Origin: Zelopaecilomyces penicillatus
Taxonomy: Eukaryota > Ascomycota > Sordariomycetes > Hypocreales > Pseudodiploosporaceae
Direction: 5' to 3'
DNA length: 64,000 nucleotides
NCBI GenBank assembly: GCA_005765155.1
Contig: VCCP01000007.1
Location: 248,001 to 312,000, forward strand
Below the pieces are notes generated by a model. The model searched no databases. It was not told where the DNA came from and was given only the letters and a program-made list of their open reading frames with translations. This document shows, piece after piece, positions 24,301 through 38,900 of this stretch. The translations under genes and the position numbers were made by a program. Numbering within the stretch: the stretch's first letter is position 1; each line of letters opens with the position of its first letter.

Positions 24301-27300
24301 ATATAGGATTAGTTATAGTTTATAATTTTCTTTATTAAAATTATATAAAAGATTTATTTTCTTTATAAATCTTTTAATATTAATAATTTTAAGCCTTTTT
24401 TAAAATATTTTAAAAAAACAATTTATAGTTATTAAATTAATATATTTAAATTCTAAAATAAAAATAAAAATAATATATAAATTAATTATTTATATAATAA
24501 AATATATATTATAATTATTTAAATAATATATTTTTATAATATCTTTAAAATATATAATTTAAATAATAAGGAATCTTTAATCTTTATTAATATAATAAAT
24601 ATTATAAATAATATAATTCCTTTTTAGCTCATTTTTAAGGTTTTTTAAATTAAAAGCTAATTAAAAATTAAAATTAAGTAAGATATATATTTTATTAAAT
24701 CTAATATAAATTTAAATAATATTAAAATATTTTTTTTTAATTTTATTATTTTAATAAATAATTTTAAAAAAATCTTATATTTAAGAAATAATTTAATTAT
24801 AATAAATAACTTAATAAAGCTAAATAACCTTATAATAAAATTAAAGGCTTTATTATTTAAAAAAAGGATCTTAATAAGATCTATTAGCTTTTAATTATTA
24901 ATAATTTTATAAGCTATATATTAATAGATTCTATTAAGTATTATATTAAATTTAATATTCTTATTATAATTCTTTCATCTTATTTTATATATATTCTTTA
25001 ATCTTTTAATATTAGGATTTTTTAATTATGAAAAATAATATATTAAAAGATTCTTTAATAATCTCTTTTTAAAGATAACCTTATCTTTTTATATATTGAT
25101 TTTCTATTTATATTTTAATATATTAATAATAATGGCTTTATTATATATAATATTAAAATAATATTTTAAAATATAAGGCTATTCTTTTTAATAAATAAAT
25201 ATATTATAACATATCTTATTAATAAATAATATTATAAACAATAGATAATAAATCTAGCTTATATCTTAATATTATTTAAAAAAGTTTACTTTTTATAAGC
25301 AATAAATATTATTTAATATATTTATAAGCTTTATAATTATCTTTTAAGTTTATTAATATATAAAAGGCTTTATTTAATAGTATTTATTATTATAAAAGCT
25401 ATTATACTTAAATTATATTTAAGAATTTTATTATTAATTATATAAAATAAATTAATAAGCTTAAAAATATATAATAATATAAAAGAAATATATATCTATT
25501 AAATAAGTTTATTATAGAAATTAACTATAATTACATTAATTAATAATATAAGATTATAATTAAAAAGAAAAGAAAAATAATTAAAATAATAGATTTAAGC
25601 TATTAAATAAGCCTTTTATTAATATTTAAGAAATAGTTTAAATATATAAATAAAGATAAAGATAATTTATTCTTTAAAATATAAAATAAAATTATATTTA
25701 ATATTTTTAATTAATAATAATATAACTTTATTATAAATATATAATATATAATAATAATAAAAACTATAATCTAATATTCCTTATATTAATCTTTAATTTT
25801 AAAGAATATATTAAAGATTTTATAAAGTATTAAAAATAATAGCTTTATAGATTTTAATATAAGGCTATTTAAAATTAAAAATAATAAAATCAAAACTATA
25901 AGCTTTTTAATAATATATAAGATATCTTATAATTTATAATATAAAAGATTTTATAAAAGATTATATATATAATTAAATTAATATTATTTTTAATATTACA
26001 ATTATTAAGCTTAATATATAATTTTGAATATATTTATAGCTTTATATAATATTAAATATAAAAAGATATAGCTATTTTAAAGAAAATATAAAAGAATAAT
26101 TAATTTATTATTATATAGCTTATATATAGCCTTATATATAGTTTTAAGCAGGCGGTTTTAAGCAGCTTTAAATATCCTTATATAGCCTTATATATAGCTT
26201 TAAATAACCTTATATAATATTATTTTAGCCAGAGATTATTAATTAATAAAGATTATTGTATTATTAATTTAAGTATAATATATAATAAATATAATAATTT
26301 TATATAATAATAAAGTATATTAAAAATAAAAGCTATATTAGCTTTTTTTTAATTAATAAAAAGGGTAGCTTTTAATTAATTATTTAAGAGTGCTTTATTT
26401 AGAATCTTAATCAATAAATAATATTAAAAATCTTAAAAAAGATTCTTTTATTAAATTAACTAAATTAAATAAAATAAAAACTAAATAAGAAATCTATATA
26501 TATATATATTATAAAAAAGACTATAATTATTAAATAATCCTTATAATTAAGAATATATAAGCTAAATAAAAAACTAATATCTTTTAATTATTTTATTTTT
26601 ATTATATAATAATAAATTATAACTAAATAAAAAAAAGAATAAAATAAAAATATTAAATAAAATAAAAATATTTATTATATTAATTATATTAATTAATTTA
26701 AAAATATATTTAAGAATAATTATATTTCTTAAATAACTTATTTATAAATTTTAAATAAAACCTAAATCTTTAAAAATATATAAAATAAATTTATTAAATA
26801 AATTTAAAAAAAGATAATAAAATTATTAAATAAATTAATAAAAGAATAAGAATATTTAAAATACAAAAAAGAATTATTTAAATTAATATTAATTAAAAAA
26901 GAATTATTTAATTTTATAAAAATATTTAATAAAAAAGATAATATTATATTATTATAAGTTAATAAGATTTATTTTCTTTAAGTTTAAGATAAATTAATAA
27001 AAGATAAGATTTTTTATTTTTTATTTTAAGAATAATATATAAAATAATAAAAGATATATTAATTTAATAAATTTAATTAATTATATTTTTATTTAGATTA
27101 TTAATAAAATCTAAGAAAAGATATAAATTAATTAAGCTTAAAATTAAATATTTATTATAATTATATTAAAAATTAAGAATAATAGTTTAATTATTAAATT
27201 AAATAATTATAATTTTAATAGAATATTTAATAATAAAAAAAACTATATAAATATATTAATATTAAATTTAATAAAAATAAATCTTTAATTTATAATAATA

Positions 27301-27540
27301 TTTATTTATTTAGATTAATATAAACTAAATATATATTATATCCTAAAAAAGACATATTTTATATTAAATATATTATTATAGGTTTTTATTAAAAATAAAG
27401 AATTTTATAAGAATTTTAAAAATAATTTATTAAATAAAAGATTAATAAATAAATTAAATAATATTTAAATTAAAATTATATATTATTTTATAATTATAAT
27501 ATTAATTAATAATAAATTAAGAGATAAATATATTATAAGA
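21300..27540 (+). mobile_element. Ty3/gypsy relic, copy 2 of family G2, interrupted and deleted
   Basis: Blocks at 21400-21700, 21990-22500, 23500-23960 and 26400-27300 match, in order, 39420-39750, 39810-40300, 41960-42570 and 42575-44100 of the fuller gypsy copy. Examples are TTCCTTTTAAAGTATTATTA at about 22007 and AAGAATAATTATATTTCTTA at about 26713. The copy is split by a TIR transposon at 23955-26416. Past that, about 0.5 kb corresponding to 42970-43490, including the reverse-transcriptase active-site motif, appears to be missing near 26680. Stops throughout; not functional. Ends are approximate, and the right end fades before the 9-bp array. Confidence 0.65.
23955..26416 (+). mobile_element. 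TIR DNA transposon (copy A), nested in the gypsy relic
   Basis: About 55-base terminal inverted repeats: the left end from 23955 and the reverse complement of the right end at 26416 align through AAATAATTAATTAAAAGCTA. The ends are flanked by TA, as in Tc1/mariner-type insertion. Flanking sequence rejoins the gypsy copy cleanly (compare about 42570). The right subterminal part (26115-26215) is rich in TATATAGCC words and includes an unusually G/C-rich AAGCAGGCGG. The interior at 25000-26000 matches copies at 31300-32550 and 59150-60330. About 2.46 kb. I could not confirm a transposase motif, so superfamily assignment rests on TIRs and the TA target only. Confidence 0.7.
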
Positions 27541-27562
27541 TATATAAATAATAATAAATTTA

Positions 27563-27698
27563 TTAAAATAATTAAAATAATTAAAATAATTAAAATAATT
27601 AAAATAATTAAAATAATTAAAATAATTAAAATAATTAAAATAATTAAAATAATTAAAATAATTAAAATAATTAAAATAATTAAAATAATTAAAATAAT
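27563..27698. repeat. 9-bp tandem array (AATTAAAAT), about 15 copies
   Basis: Perfect 9-base repeats ending right at the 5' boundary of the LINE relic (about 27700). Confidence 0.95.
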
Positions 27699-27699
27699 A

Positions 27700-30639
27700 T
27701 AATATTTAAATTAAACTATAAGCCTTATATTTAATAATATTACCTTTAAAATATAAATTAATATAAGAAATAGAATTATTAAAATTAATTACCCTTAGTT
27801 ATAATATTATATAATAATCTAGAAAAGGGTATTATAAAAGATAAGATAAATATTATATATACAAATATATTAGAGATTATAATACCTATAGCCCTAGATA
27901 TATTAAGATTAATAGGATTAAAAAAAGCTATAATATTAAATTATAAATAAAGTATAAAATAAAAGAAATTAAAAATTAAAAAAGAACTTTAATATCTATT
28001 AATTAATAAAGAAATATTTATAAAAATAATTTAATTAATTTATTAATTTTAAGTATTTATTAATAATACTATAAATATATAATATTATTTTTAATAATAA
28101 AATATAAAGATTTAAAGGATTATTATAAAAATCCTTAAAGAATTTAATATTATAAAAAAAAATTAATCTATCTAGATAATTATAATTAAAAGAATATTAA
28201 AAGTAATTAATACCCTTATTATAAAGATTATATCTTAAAGATATATATATAAATTGATTATTAAATCTATAATTAAAGATAATATTATAAATTAATTAAT
28301 TAAAAATAATCTTAATATTTTTATTATAATAATAGATTATAAGAATATAATAATAATTAAATATCTATTAAATAATAATATTATAATAACTTTTATTAAT
28401 TTTATATTTTAATAGATTATAAATAAAGCTATTTAGCTTTTAGTATTTAAATTAAATACCTTAATTATTATAAAAACCTATTTAATATTAATTAAAGGGA
28501 TTCTAGTATTATTATTATATTTATAAAATAAAGATAATATAAAAACTAAAATCTATTAATAAAATCTAATTAAATTAATATTAAGGATAAATATTAAATT
28601 ATTCTAAAGTATTATTATTATAAGAGTAATACTTTTTTTTAAAGCTATTACTTTTAAAAATATAAATAAATTAATTAAAGAAGGTTTTCTTTTTAAAAAA
28701 GGATTTTATAAATATAAACCTTATAATAAAATAATTTAATTAATAAGATACTTTAAATACTTTAAGTATAGGTATAAGGCTTATACCTATAATATAATAA
28801 AGATAATATATTATTTTTATAATAAAGATATAAATATATATCTTAAAGGATTTAATAAATATATTATAAAAGAGAATAAGTTATTATAAAGCTATATTAC
28901 TTATACTAGTTAGTATAAAGCCTTTATAAATATATACCTTAAAAAATAAGCTAATATAAATAGATCTAAAGAAATCTATAAATATAAATCCCTTTAATTT
29001 AATTTAATATATTATAATATAATAAATATAATAGATATATAACTATCTTAATATAATATAAATACAGAACTCTTTAAAAATATAATTAATTACCTTTAAA
29101 AGAGATAAAATATTATTAATACTAGGATAAATAATAGTATTTTTAGCCTTAATTAAAATATAATTATACACTTTATAGTAAATATTATAATAGTAATAAT
29201 AATATAAAAAGACTATATAATTATTCTTCTTTTATAATATTATTTATATTATATTTAAATATTAAAGAAAAAGGTTTAAATAAAGCTAAGATATTAATAT
29301 AATTATATAAAGAATATAATATTATTATTATATAAGAATTATTAATTAAGTTATAGATAAAGATACTTTTTATTATAGAAAAAGATAAGTATTATATAAT
29401 ATAAAATAATAGTTATATAATTATATATATCTATAAGAAATATAATCTTATAATATAATTATAATAACCTAATAGAGATTAGGCTTATATTACTTTAAAA
29501 TAAGATAAGAATACCTTTATAATATAATTTATATACTTTAAACCCTATAATAAAAGATTATAAATTATATTATTTATAAAGATACTTTAGCTATAAGAAT
29601 AATATATCCTTATAAGTAATTTTAATATATAGTATTTAATATAGAATATTTATTATAAAAATTAATTAAAAATCTAGATTATATTTAAGTTAGTATAATA
29701 ATAATATTTTTTTAATTATTTTTTATAAAATAATTATATAGATTAAAGGTAATTAATAGATTAATATTCTAAATCTAATTTAATATAGCTTAGATTTATT
29801 ATATAAATATTAAAATATTAATATAAATATAATAGGGTTTAATTATTATTTATAGATAGTAAGAGTTAAGATTATAATAAAATCTTATTTTTAAATTAAT
29901 ATAATAAAAGAATAGATTTAAAGAAAAATAAATATAATTAAAATTAAAAAATTAATTAAATTAATCTTTTATAATTAATAGGAATATCTAGATATTAATC
30001 TAAAAATAAATATATTAATAATATAATTATAAAGTATTATAAATAATATAATATTTTAAAGATATAATAAAATTAAAGAAATATTTATATTTTAATAAAA
30101 TAAGATTATTTAAGAAATAATTTAAGAGCTTAAAAAAGTAGAATACTATTATTATATCTTAAGATTATAAATAAACTTAAATAAACTTTATATTTAAAAA
30201 GAGAATTATAATAAGATTATTTATTTAATAAAAAGAAAAAACTAGTATAAGCTATTAATATTAATCTGATTAAAAAAAAAAGGATATAAAAAGAACTTAA
30301 GGTAAATTAATTATATCTTATTAAAGATATAATATATATTAATCTAATCTTAAGGCTAGCTCTATTAATCCTTAATTATTTAATTTTAAATAAATAAATA
30401 TATAGGTATTATATATATTAAGCTAATTCTTTATTCATTATTAAATATAAAAATAAGATCTATTATATATAGAAGGGTAAAGAATAATATTATATTATTA
30501 TAAAAAGGAAATATAAATATAAAAAGAGAATAAAGGTTTTTTATTTATTTTTTCTCTTTTATTTATTAAATTAAAAGGGATTATATATTTTATAAAGAGT
30601 TTAATTTAAATATAAAAACTAGATTAATATAATTATAAG

Positions 30640-30700
<61 letters not shown>

Positions 30701-30701
30701 T
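27700..30701 (+). mobile_element. LINE (Tad1/I-like) relic with zinc-knuckle and endonuclease remnants
   Basis: A 3.0-kb element whose ends are defined by the shorter derivative at 14850-15395 and by an (AAT)n tail. At 28749-28790 a frame shows Tyr codons in exact CX2CX4HX4C spacing, and at 28893-28937 in CX2CX3HX6C spacing. These are the zinc knuckles of a non-LTR gag-like ORF1 with Cys/His turned into Tyr by C-to-T change on either strand. At 29615-29644 a frame reads SNFNI-stop-YLI-stop, the RIP image of the endonuclease (EEP) motif GDFNxxHPxW. I could not find reverse-transcriptase motifs. The length, about half that of a full LINE of this type, suggests the RT part is deleted. Heavily stopped; dead. 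Confidence 0.7.
30641..30701 (+). repeat. (AAT)n tail of the LINE relic, about 20 copies
   Basis: Perfect trinucleotide run at the 3' end of the element. The derivative at 14850 ends in the same trinucleotide on its own 3' side, as expected for the tail of a target-primed retrotransposon. Confidence 0.9.
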
Positions 30702-30899
30702 ATATTTATAATTAAAATATAAGTTAATATAACTTAAAAATGATTTTGTTTAAGATTATATAATATTATATATAAAAATGAAATTCTTATTATTATCTAA
30801 TCTATAAATTTAAATCTTTAGTATCTTAATCAGATAATCTATAAAAGTGATCTAATTATTTCATTATTTAATCTAATATATAATTAATTATATAACTAT

Positions 30900-31670
30900 A
30901 ATAATTATCCCTTTTTAAAAAAAGAATAACTAATCTCTTAATTAATTAATTAAGTTAATATTTAAATTAATATATTATTAGCTTTAATTAGATATTATAT
31001 TATTATAGTTTAATTATCTATTAATTCTTATACTTTAGTTTTTATTTCTATAATCTTATTCTATAAAGATTATATTTAATTATTTTTATTATTTTAATTA
31101 TTAATCTTAAAAAATATCTTTTATTATATAATACTTTAATCTTAATCTTAAAAAATACTTTAATTATAATAAATAATATTAAAGAGCTAGTTAATATTAT
31201 ATATTAGTTTTAAAGCCTTTAATTTAATAATTAAAATTAAATAAGGTTTATTATTATTTAATTATTAATAGCTTTATAAATTATAATATAATATAATTTA
31301 TTAAGTATTATATTTTATTTAATATTATTATTATGATTCTTTTTTTTTTAATTTATATATATTTTATAGCTTTTAAACATTAATATATTTTAGCTCTTAA
31401 AAATAATATATTAAAAGGCCTTTTAAAAGTCCTTTTTTAAGAGTAATATTATAATTTTATACTTAAAATTTCTTTCTAATATATTTATAATATAGGGTTT
31501 ATAGCTTATAATATTATAAATAGCTTTAAAAAGATAAAGCTTGTTTTATTAATAAATAACTTAATAATAAAATAATTCCTTAATAAATAATACTATAAAT
31601 AATAAATAATAAATCTAATTTATATTCTATTATTATTAAAGAAAGTATATTTTTAAATAATTATAAATAC

Positions 31671-31702
<32 letters not shown>

Positions 31703-32942
31703 TATTTTAATTCATTAAGTTTATTAATTTATAAAGGTTTTTATGAAATAGTTTATATAATTATAAAAGCCTTTATACTTAAGATATATATTAATAATTA
31801 TTATTATTAATTATATAAGATATATTAATAAATTAATAAATAAAAAAAAGCTAGAGAAATTAATAAGATTATTAAAATAATTTATTATAATTTTAAGCCT
31901 TTATAATACTTATTAATAATATTAAATAAGCTAAAATAAAGATTTTAAAAAAAAACTTAATTATTAATTATATATAAAGATTTTTATTAATATATAAAAA
32001 ACTTAAAAATATAATAATAAAAGATAAAAAAATAGCTTATTTAAATTAATAAAAAGAGTTTAATCTTAAAAAGGTAATTTAAAGATATGTATAAAGATTA
32101 AGAATATCTCTTATTTAAATATTAAGATAAAGCTATATATAAGCTTTTAAATTAAAAAGAATAAAGCTTTTTAATTAATATAAAATATATCTTAAGGATT
32201 TAATAAACTCTTAATAATATCTTTAAATAATTAAAGATTCTTAATAATATATTAAATATCTTATAAAAAATAAAAAATAATAGCTTTATTAATTTTAATA
32301 TAAATCCTTTTAAAAATAAAGATAATAAGATAATAATAATATTAATATATAAAAATATATATAAAAAACTACACAAAATATATAATAATTAATATTACAA
32401 TAAATTAAAGATAATATCTCTATAATATTATTATTATCTTATATAATAATATATAATAAAGAGCTTTATAATCTAGTTTAATATATTATATAAAGATATA
32501 TAAATAATTAATTAAGAATATAAGAAAATAATAATAATTAAGCTTATTATATAATTTAATAAATAAATTAAACACACATCTCTTTATTAAAGATAATTAA
32601 GAAATAGCTGTATTAATTATAGCTTTAAAAGGTTATTTGTATAAATAAATAAAATATACCTAGATTATAATATTATTATTAAATTAAGAGCTTTTTCTTT
32701 GTTTTTCTTAAAAGTCTTAGATAATTTCTAATCATTAATCAAATATTTTTTAATTAATTTCTAAATTAAGAATAAAATAATTAATTAATCCTTTAAATCT
32801 ATCCTTATTTATTATAGTTTTATAGCTTTTTTCACTATTTTTAATCTTATATTTATATTTAAATATATATAGTTATCTTAGATTATTTAATTAACTCTAA
32901 AAATAATATATTATTATATATATTAATTTTCTTTTATTAAAA
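30900..32942 (+). mobile_element. TIR-family relic (copy B), lacking the usual right end
   Basis: The interior from about 31300 to 32550 aligns with 25000-26100 and 59150-60350 (for example AAGATTAAGAATATCTCTTA at about 32096 and 59894). The left boundary is uncertain. Instead of the subterminal TATATAGCC block and right inverted repeat, the copy runs into a roughly 385-bp module (32558-32942) shared with copy D, then into the next retrotransposon. A (TA)n run lies at about 31677-31702. Confidence 0.55.
32558..32942 (+). repeat. about 385-bp module shared with 52550-52941
   Basis: Strong direct match between the two places, starting near AATAAATAAATTAAA and ending near CTTTTATTAAAAT/CCCTTATTAAAAT. 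Both contain TTAGATTAAGAATAGGATAA-like and TCTTATTTATTATAG-like words. Copies A and C of the TIR family lack this module at the corresponding point (about 26105 and 60348). Confidence 0.7.
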
Positions 32943-32999
32943 TTAATAATTAAAATAAAGGGAATTCTTATCTACTTTATTATTAGAAAAATTAATTAA

Positions 33000-35900
33000 T
33001 ATTAGATGAAAATTTATAATATAATTAAGGGTATTCTTAAATTATTATAAAAATCAGTTTAAAAAGAATTATTATAGATACCCTTATAAGATCTTTTAAT
33101 ATATAATTAAAAGATACCCTTAAAATTAATAGTCTAAAAATCTATAAATAACTAGCTAATATTAAGCTATTAAAAAACCCTAAGCCTATTTTATAATAAT
33201 AATATATATTATCTTTATTAAATAATAAGGTATTATTAATCTTTTTAAATTTAATTATTAATAAATAAGAATATTAAGATAATTAAAAAAGAATTATAGA
33301 ATTATTTAATATTAAAATAAATAATTATATAAATACTTTATAGCTTATAATCTATTTATAAAATATTGGATTTAAAAAATAAAATACTTTAATTATATTT
33401 AATTTATTTAAATAAAGTATTAATAAATATAAATAAAACTATTTAAAATATTAAATTTAATTTAAAATAAATATTAATTATTAAAATAATAAAGGATATT
33501 CCTTATATATTAAAATTATACTTTACTTTTTTATAATATAGATAAATATGTATATAAGCTATCTTATTTTAAAAAAGAATTTATAATTTATTCTTTTTTT
33601 ATATATTATTCTTTTAATTATTAAATAATTATATTTAAATAAATAATTCTAATATTTTAAAGATAAAGTATTATTTAATTAAAATAATAAAAAAAGGATT
33701 AAAATTAATATAAATATAATTATTATCTCTTATTTTAATAGAATAATTATATTATTTTAAAATTATAAATAAAAAGATTTATAAAAAGCTTAAGCTAATT
33801 CTTAATTTATTTAAATATTTAAATCTAATTATAAAAGGATTTAATTAATATTATTTAATAACTTTATTATTTTTATAAATATAAGCTTTAATTATTATAT
33901 TTAAGCTTATAAAAAGAAATTATTAAATACCTTAAAATTATTTATTAACTTAATATTAAATACTCTTATACTAGAACTCCTTATATTAATAATATTAGCT
34001 TTTATTAATATAATTATTTAATCTATTTTAAAAATTATAAATTTCTAAAATACTATTAATTAATTAAATTAATAATACTATTTAAAAAGAATTAAAAATA
34101 TCTTTAAAATGATTTAATAAATTACTTTTAAATAGTTTTAAAATATTTATAAAAATAAATAAATCTAAAAGGTATATATTTAATTTAAAACTTAAAAAGT
34201 ATTTAATAATATTAATATTATAAAATATCTTTTAAGCTATAAATTTAAAAAATAAAATAATAATATTAAGAATAAAAATAAGAAAATATATTTTATATAT
34301 TATATAATTAATATTTAAAAAGATATTATTAAAAAGTTTTTTAATAATTTTATAAGATAGAATAAAAAATATATTAAAAAATTAACTCTTTAAAAAAGAT
34401 TTATAATAATTAAGATCTTATAAAGATTTATTAAAAGTATTAAAATAATAATATTTATAGTTAATAAAAAAGATATTTAATTAATTTAATAAATATAAAT
34501 TTTATATTTTTAAATATAATAAAAGATAATAATTATTAAATCTATTATTAAAAGTATTTTTTAAGATTATACTCTTAAATCTTTTTATAAAAACTATTAA
34601 AAAATACTTAATATTAGATTTTTATACCTTAAAGGATTAATTTTATATAATACTTTAAAATGATTTAATAATTAAATAATTATTAAATTTATAATTAAAT
34701 AAAAAAAGATTTTAAATAGCTTTAAGAATTATATAAATACTATTATAATTAAGATAATATTTAAATAATTTATTAATATTATTTCTTTAGCTTTTATTAA
34801 ATTAATTTATTAATATTATTTCTTTAGCTTTTATTAAATAATATATTAATTAAAAAAGGCTTTCTTATCTATATCTAAAATAGCTTTCTTTTTTAAAAAA
34901 AATAATAATAGATATTAATAATTTAATAAAATTAATTAATAATCTTAAAATTAATATAATTATTAAAAAGGATATAGCTTAAATAATTATTAAATTTTAA
35001 GCTAATACTAATATAAGAATTATTAATAATTTCTATTTATAAAAATTAATAACTTTCTTATTTAATTAAATATTATTTAATTAAGAATATAATAATAATA
35101 TCTTTATATTAATAATCTATTTATAAAATAAAAATATATATTAATATTATAATTTATTTATATATTTTGTTTTATATTATAATAAATTTATATATAATAT
35201 TAAGCTTAGATTTTATATATATAACTCTTATATAAGTATATTAAACTTAAAATAAATAATAAAGTAAAATATAATCCTTTTAATTATAATAGCTTAATTC
35301 TTAAAGATTAAAGGGTATTATTAAAAATTAATAGTAATTTAAGCTTTATATTTCTTTAATTATATAATTATATCTTTAATTTTTTTTATTAAGAAAAAGA
35401 TCCTTTAATATTTTAATTAAAAGTTAATTAAATATAAGAATATAATTATAAAAAGAAATACTATCTATCTTAAACCTAAATAATATCTAATAATATTATA
35501 ATAATTTAATATAATTCCTAATAAAGATATATTAAAAATATTTTATATTTTTACATCCTATTATAAAGATAACTATAATTAAATAATATCTATTTATATT
35601 ATTAATATTAATATAAATAAAAGGAAATATTAAAAATAAAATAATAAGAATTTAATAAAAGTATTTATAATAATTTATTAAAAGAGTATTAAGAAATTAA
35701 TATTTATTCTTAAAAAAATAATAATTTCTTAATCTATTATTTTAATAAAAAATATAATATAATTAATAAATTAAAATATTAGACCTTTTTATTATAAAAT
35801 AAAAATAAAAAAGATATTATTAATTGAAACTATTAAAATACCTTTTTATATATTAATTAATTTAAATCTGGATTTATATACTATAATTAAACAAAAATTA

Positions 35901-38900
35901 ATAGATTAAATAGATAATATAATTAAAGTTTTTTATATTTTAAGGATAGATTAAATAATCCTAATCCGTTAAGGATTTCTAGGGATTTATAAGGATTATA
36001 ACTCTTTATCCTTATTAAATTAATTTAATATATAATAATACTTTCTTTAAAGATTTAATAAAATATATTTTTCTTAATATTATTAATTTTAAAAAGATCG
36101 TATTAAAACTATTCTTAAATTATAAAGAATATTAAAAGGTATTAATTAATTATATTTATAATTCTAATATTTTATAAGAATTAATATATTATTATAAACT
36201 AGAATTATTTAATAATAATCTAGAATTATTTATATCTTTTTTTTATTAATAATATATCTTATTATATAACTTTAATTTATTTAAATAATTAATAATTATT
36301 AAATATATAATAAATCTTAAAAATCTAGATTAGAATTAAATTAATAAAAAGAAAAATAATAAATATATTAATTAATTTAGAATTTAATAAGAATATTATC
36401 TTAAAAACCTTAATTAAGAAATATAAGATTAAATATAAATTTATTAAGATTAAAATTATATCCTTTTTAAGATAGATTATATAAATAATAAAAAGAATAA
36501 AAGTTTAGTTTTATATAAACTTAATATAAATCTTAATATATTTATATATTATATTAAATAAAATTAATATTTTTTTAATTCTTAGAATAATCTTTATTAG
36601 AATTATTAAGCTATTATTTAATTATTCTTAAAAGAAAGAAGATTTATATATATATTATTAAATAAATTAAATTTAAATTATTATCTTTATTATTAATATT
36701 ATTTATTAAATATAAAATAAGCTTAAATTATTAAAAAACTAATTATTAATTATATTATTAAAGGTATAATTAATAATAAGGAATTATTTAATCTAGAATA
36801 ATTAATTAAGAAAAATAAAAAGATCCTAATATAATTTAATAAAAAAGAAAAAAAGTGTTTATTATATATATCTTATTAAAGGCTATAAATTAATATATTA
36901 AAGTTTTAATAATAATAAAAATAGAATTAAACTTTTTTTTTTAAAAAAAAAAGTATAATTTATATAGATTATATAATCCTATAAAAGTTTAAATCTATAC
37001 CTTATATAAAAAGAAAACTAATAAGATTAATTTAATAAATAATATCCTTTTAAATAGATTTATTTTTAATAAAAACCTTTTTTTAAAGAATAAGAAATAT
37101 AATAAAATTAAGGATAAAATTAATCCTAAAATATCTTTTATATAATTTATAATATTAAACTTCTTTAGTATATTAAAAAATCCTAATTATATAAAGAATA
37201 ATTTAATTAAATCTTAAAAAATATCTTTATTTTCTAGAAAATAAAGATATTTCTAGAAATTCTTTATAATAAAAAATAAGCCTTATTTTAATAATTTAAT
37301 AAAAATAAAATACTTTATCTATTAATAATATCCTTTTAAATAATTGAAAATATTTTTTATATAGTTTAATAGATATAATTTATTTTAATATTTAAAAGGC
37401 TTAAAATTAAAATAATTAAGTTTTTAAAAATATATCTGAAGAATTATATTTTAAAAGAATTATATACTTTTTATAAAAATTAATACTTTTTTATTAAAAA
37501 GAAAAATAATAGGCTTTATTTAATTAATATATAATAAAATATAATACTATTATATTAAGAGATATCTTTATATTTTTAAATATTAATATTTTTAATAAAG
37601 ACTTTTTTATATATATAATACTTTTTTTTTTTAGATTTCTTTTTTAATTATAATTAAATATCTTTAAAACCTAAATAAAGTCCTTATAAATATTAAGCTC
37701 TCTGGATATATAATATTTAATAGGAAATTAAAATATTATTAAAATACTATAATTATTATTAGCTTTTTTTATAGGATTTTTAAAAAAAGATCTATTAAAA
37801 AGAAGATTATTAAAATTCTAAAATAGCTTATTTATAAAGATATTATTAATATTAAAGCCTTTCTTAATCTTATTAAATATTATAGGATTTAAATATATAA
37901 CTTTATAATTATTATTTAATTATTTTTATTTTATTTAAGAAAAATATCTTTTAACAATAAAAAGAACCTTAATCTAAGGCTATAATAACCCTTAAAAATA
38001 TAATAATATTTATATTAATTTTAATATTATTTTATTTTTTAAAATTAAAAAAAGAGATTATATTTATAATTAATACTAATTTTAAAGAATAGGGTATAAT
38101 TTTAATATAGATTCTTAATAAAAAATATTATTTTATTATATTTAAAAATAAATATTAAAATAAAATAAAAAAGGGTATAATATAATAAAATAAGAGTATA
38201 AAGTTATTCTTTTTATACTTTAATAATTATATAAATATATTTATAATACTTAATTTATTTTAAAAATAGATATTTAAATCTTAATATATTAAGTAAATAA
38301 AATAATATATAATATATTAAAAAGCCTTATAATATAATAAATTAATTATATAATATTATTTAATTTTATTATAAAATATAGATTTAAAAAGAATAATAAT
38401 ATAGTTAATAAACTCTTTTATAAAGAATTTAAATTATTTAATATAAATAAATATCTTAAAATCAGAATATATTAATAAATTATAATAAATTATTAGATTT
38501 TTTAATTTTTTAAAATAATTATTTAAATTAAATAAAATATAATTTAAAATATTATATTAAAAAATATAAAGAAATCTTTTAAAAGCTTAAAAACTTTAAT
38601 TAAGATTAATTAAAAAGTAATCTTATTTAATTCTAGTTATTAATAATATATTAATTAAAAAGAAACTTATAATAAATTATTATATAATTTAAAGCTATAA
38701 AAAGAAAACTATTATCTTTAATATACTTATATATAGGTATTATTAAAGCAAAATATAGAATAATATCTCTTTAATTATTATCTATTATTTTAAATATTAA
38801 AAATTTATTTTATAAATAATTAAAGAAAAAATTATCTTAATCTTATTTAAATAATCTATATTAAATATATATTTTAATTCTTAATATATTATAAGGGATT

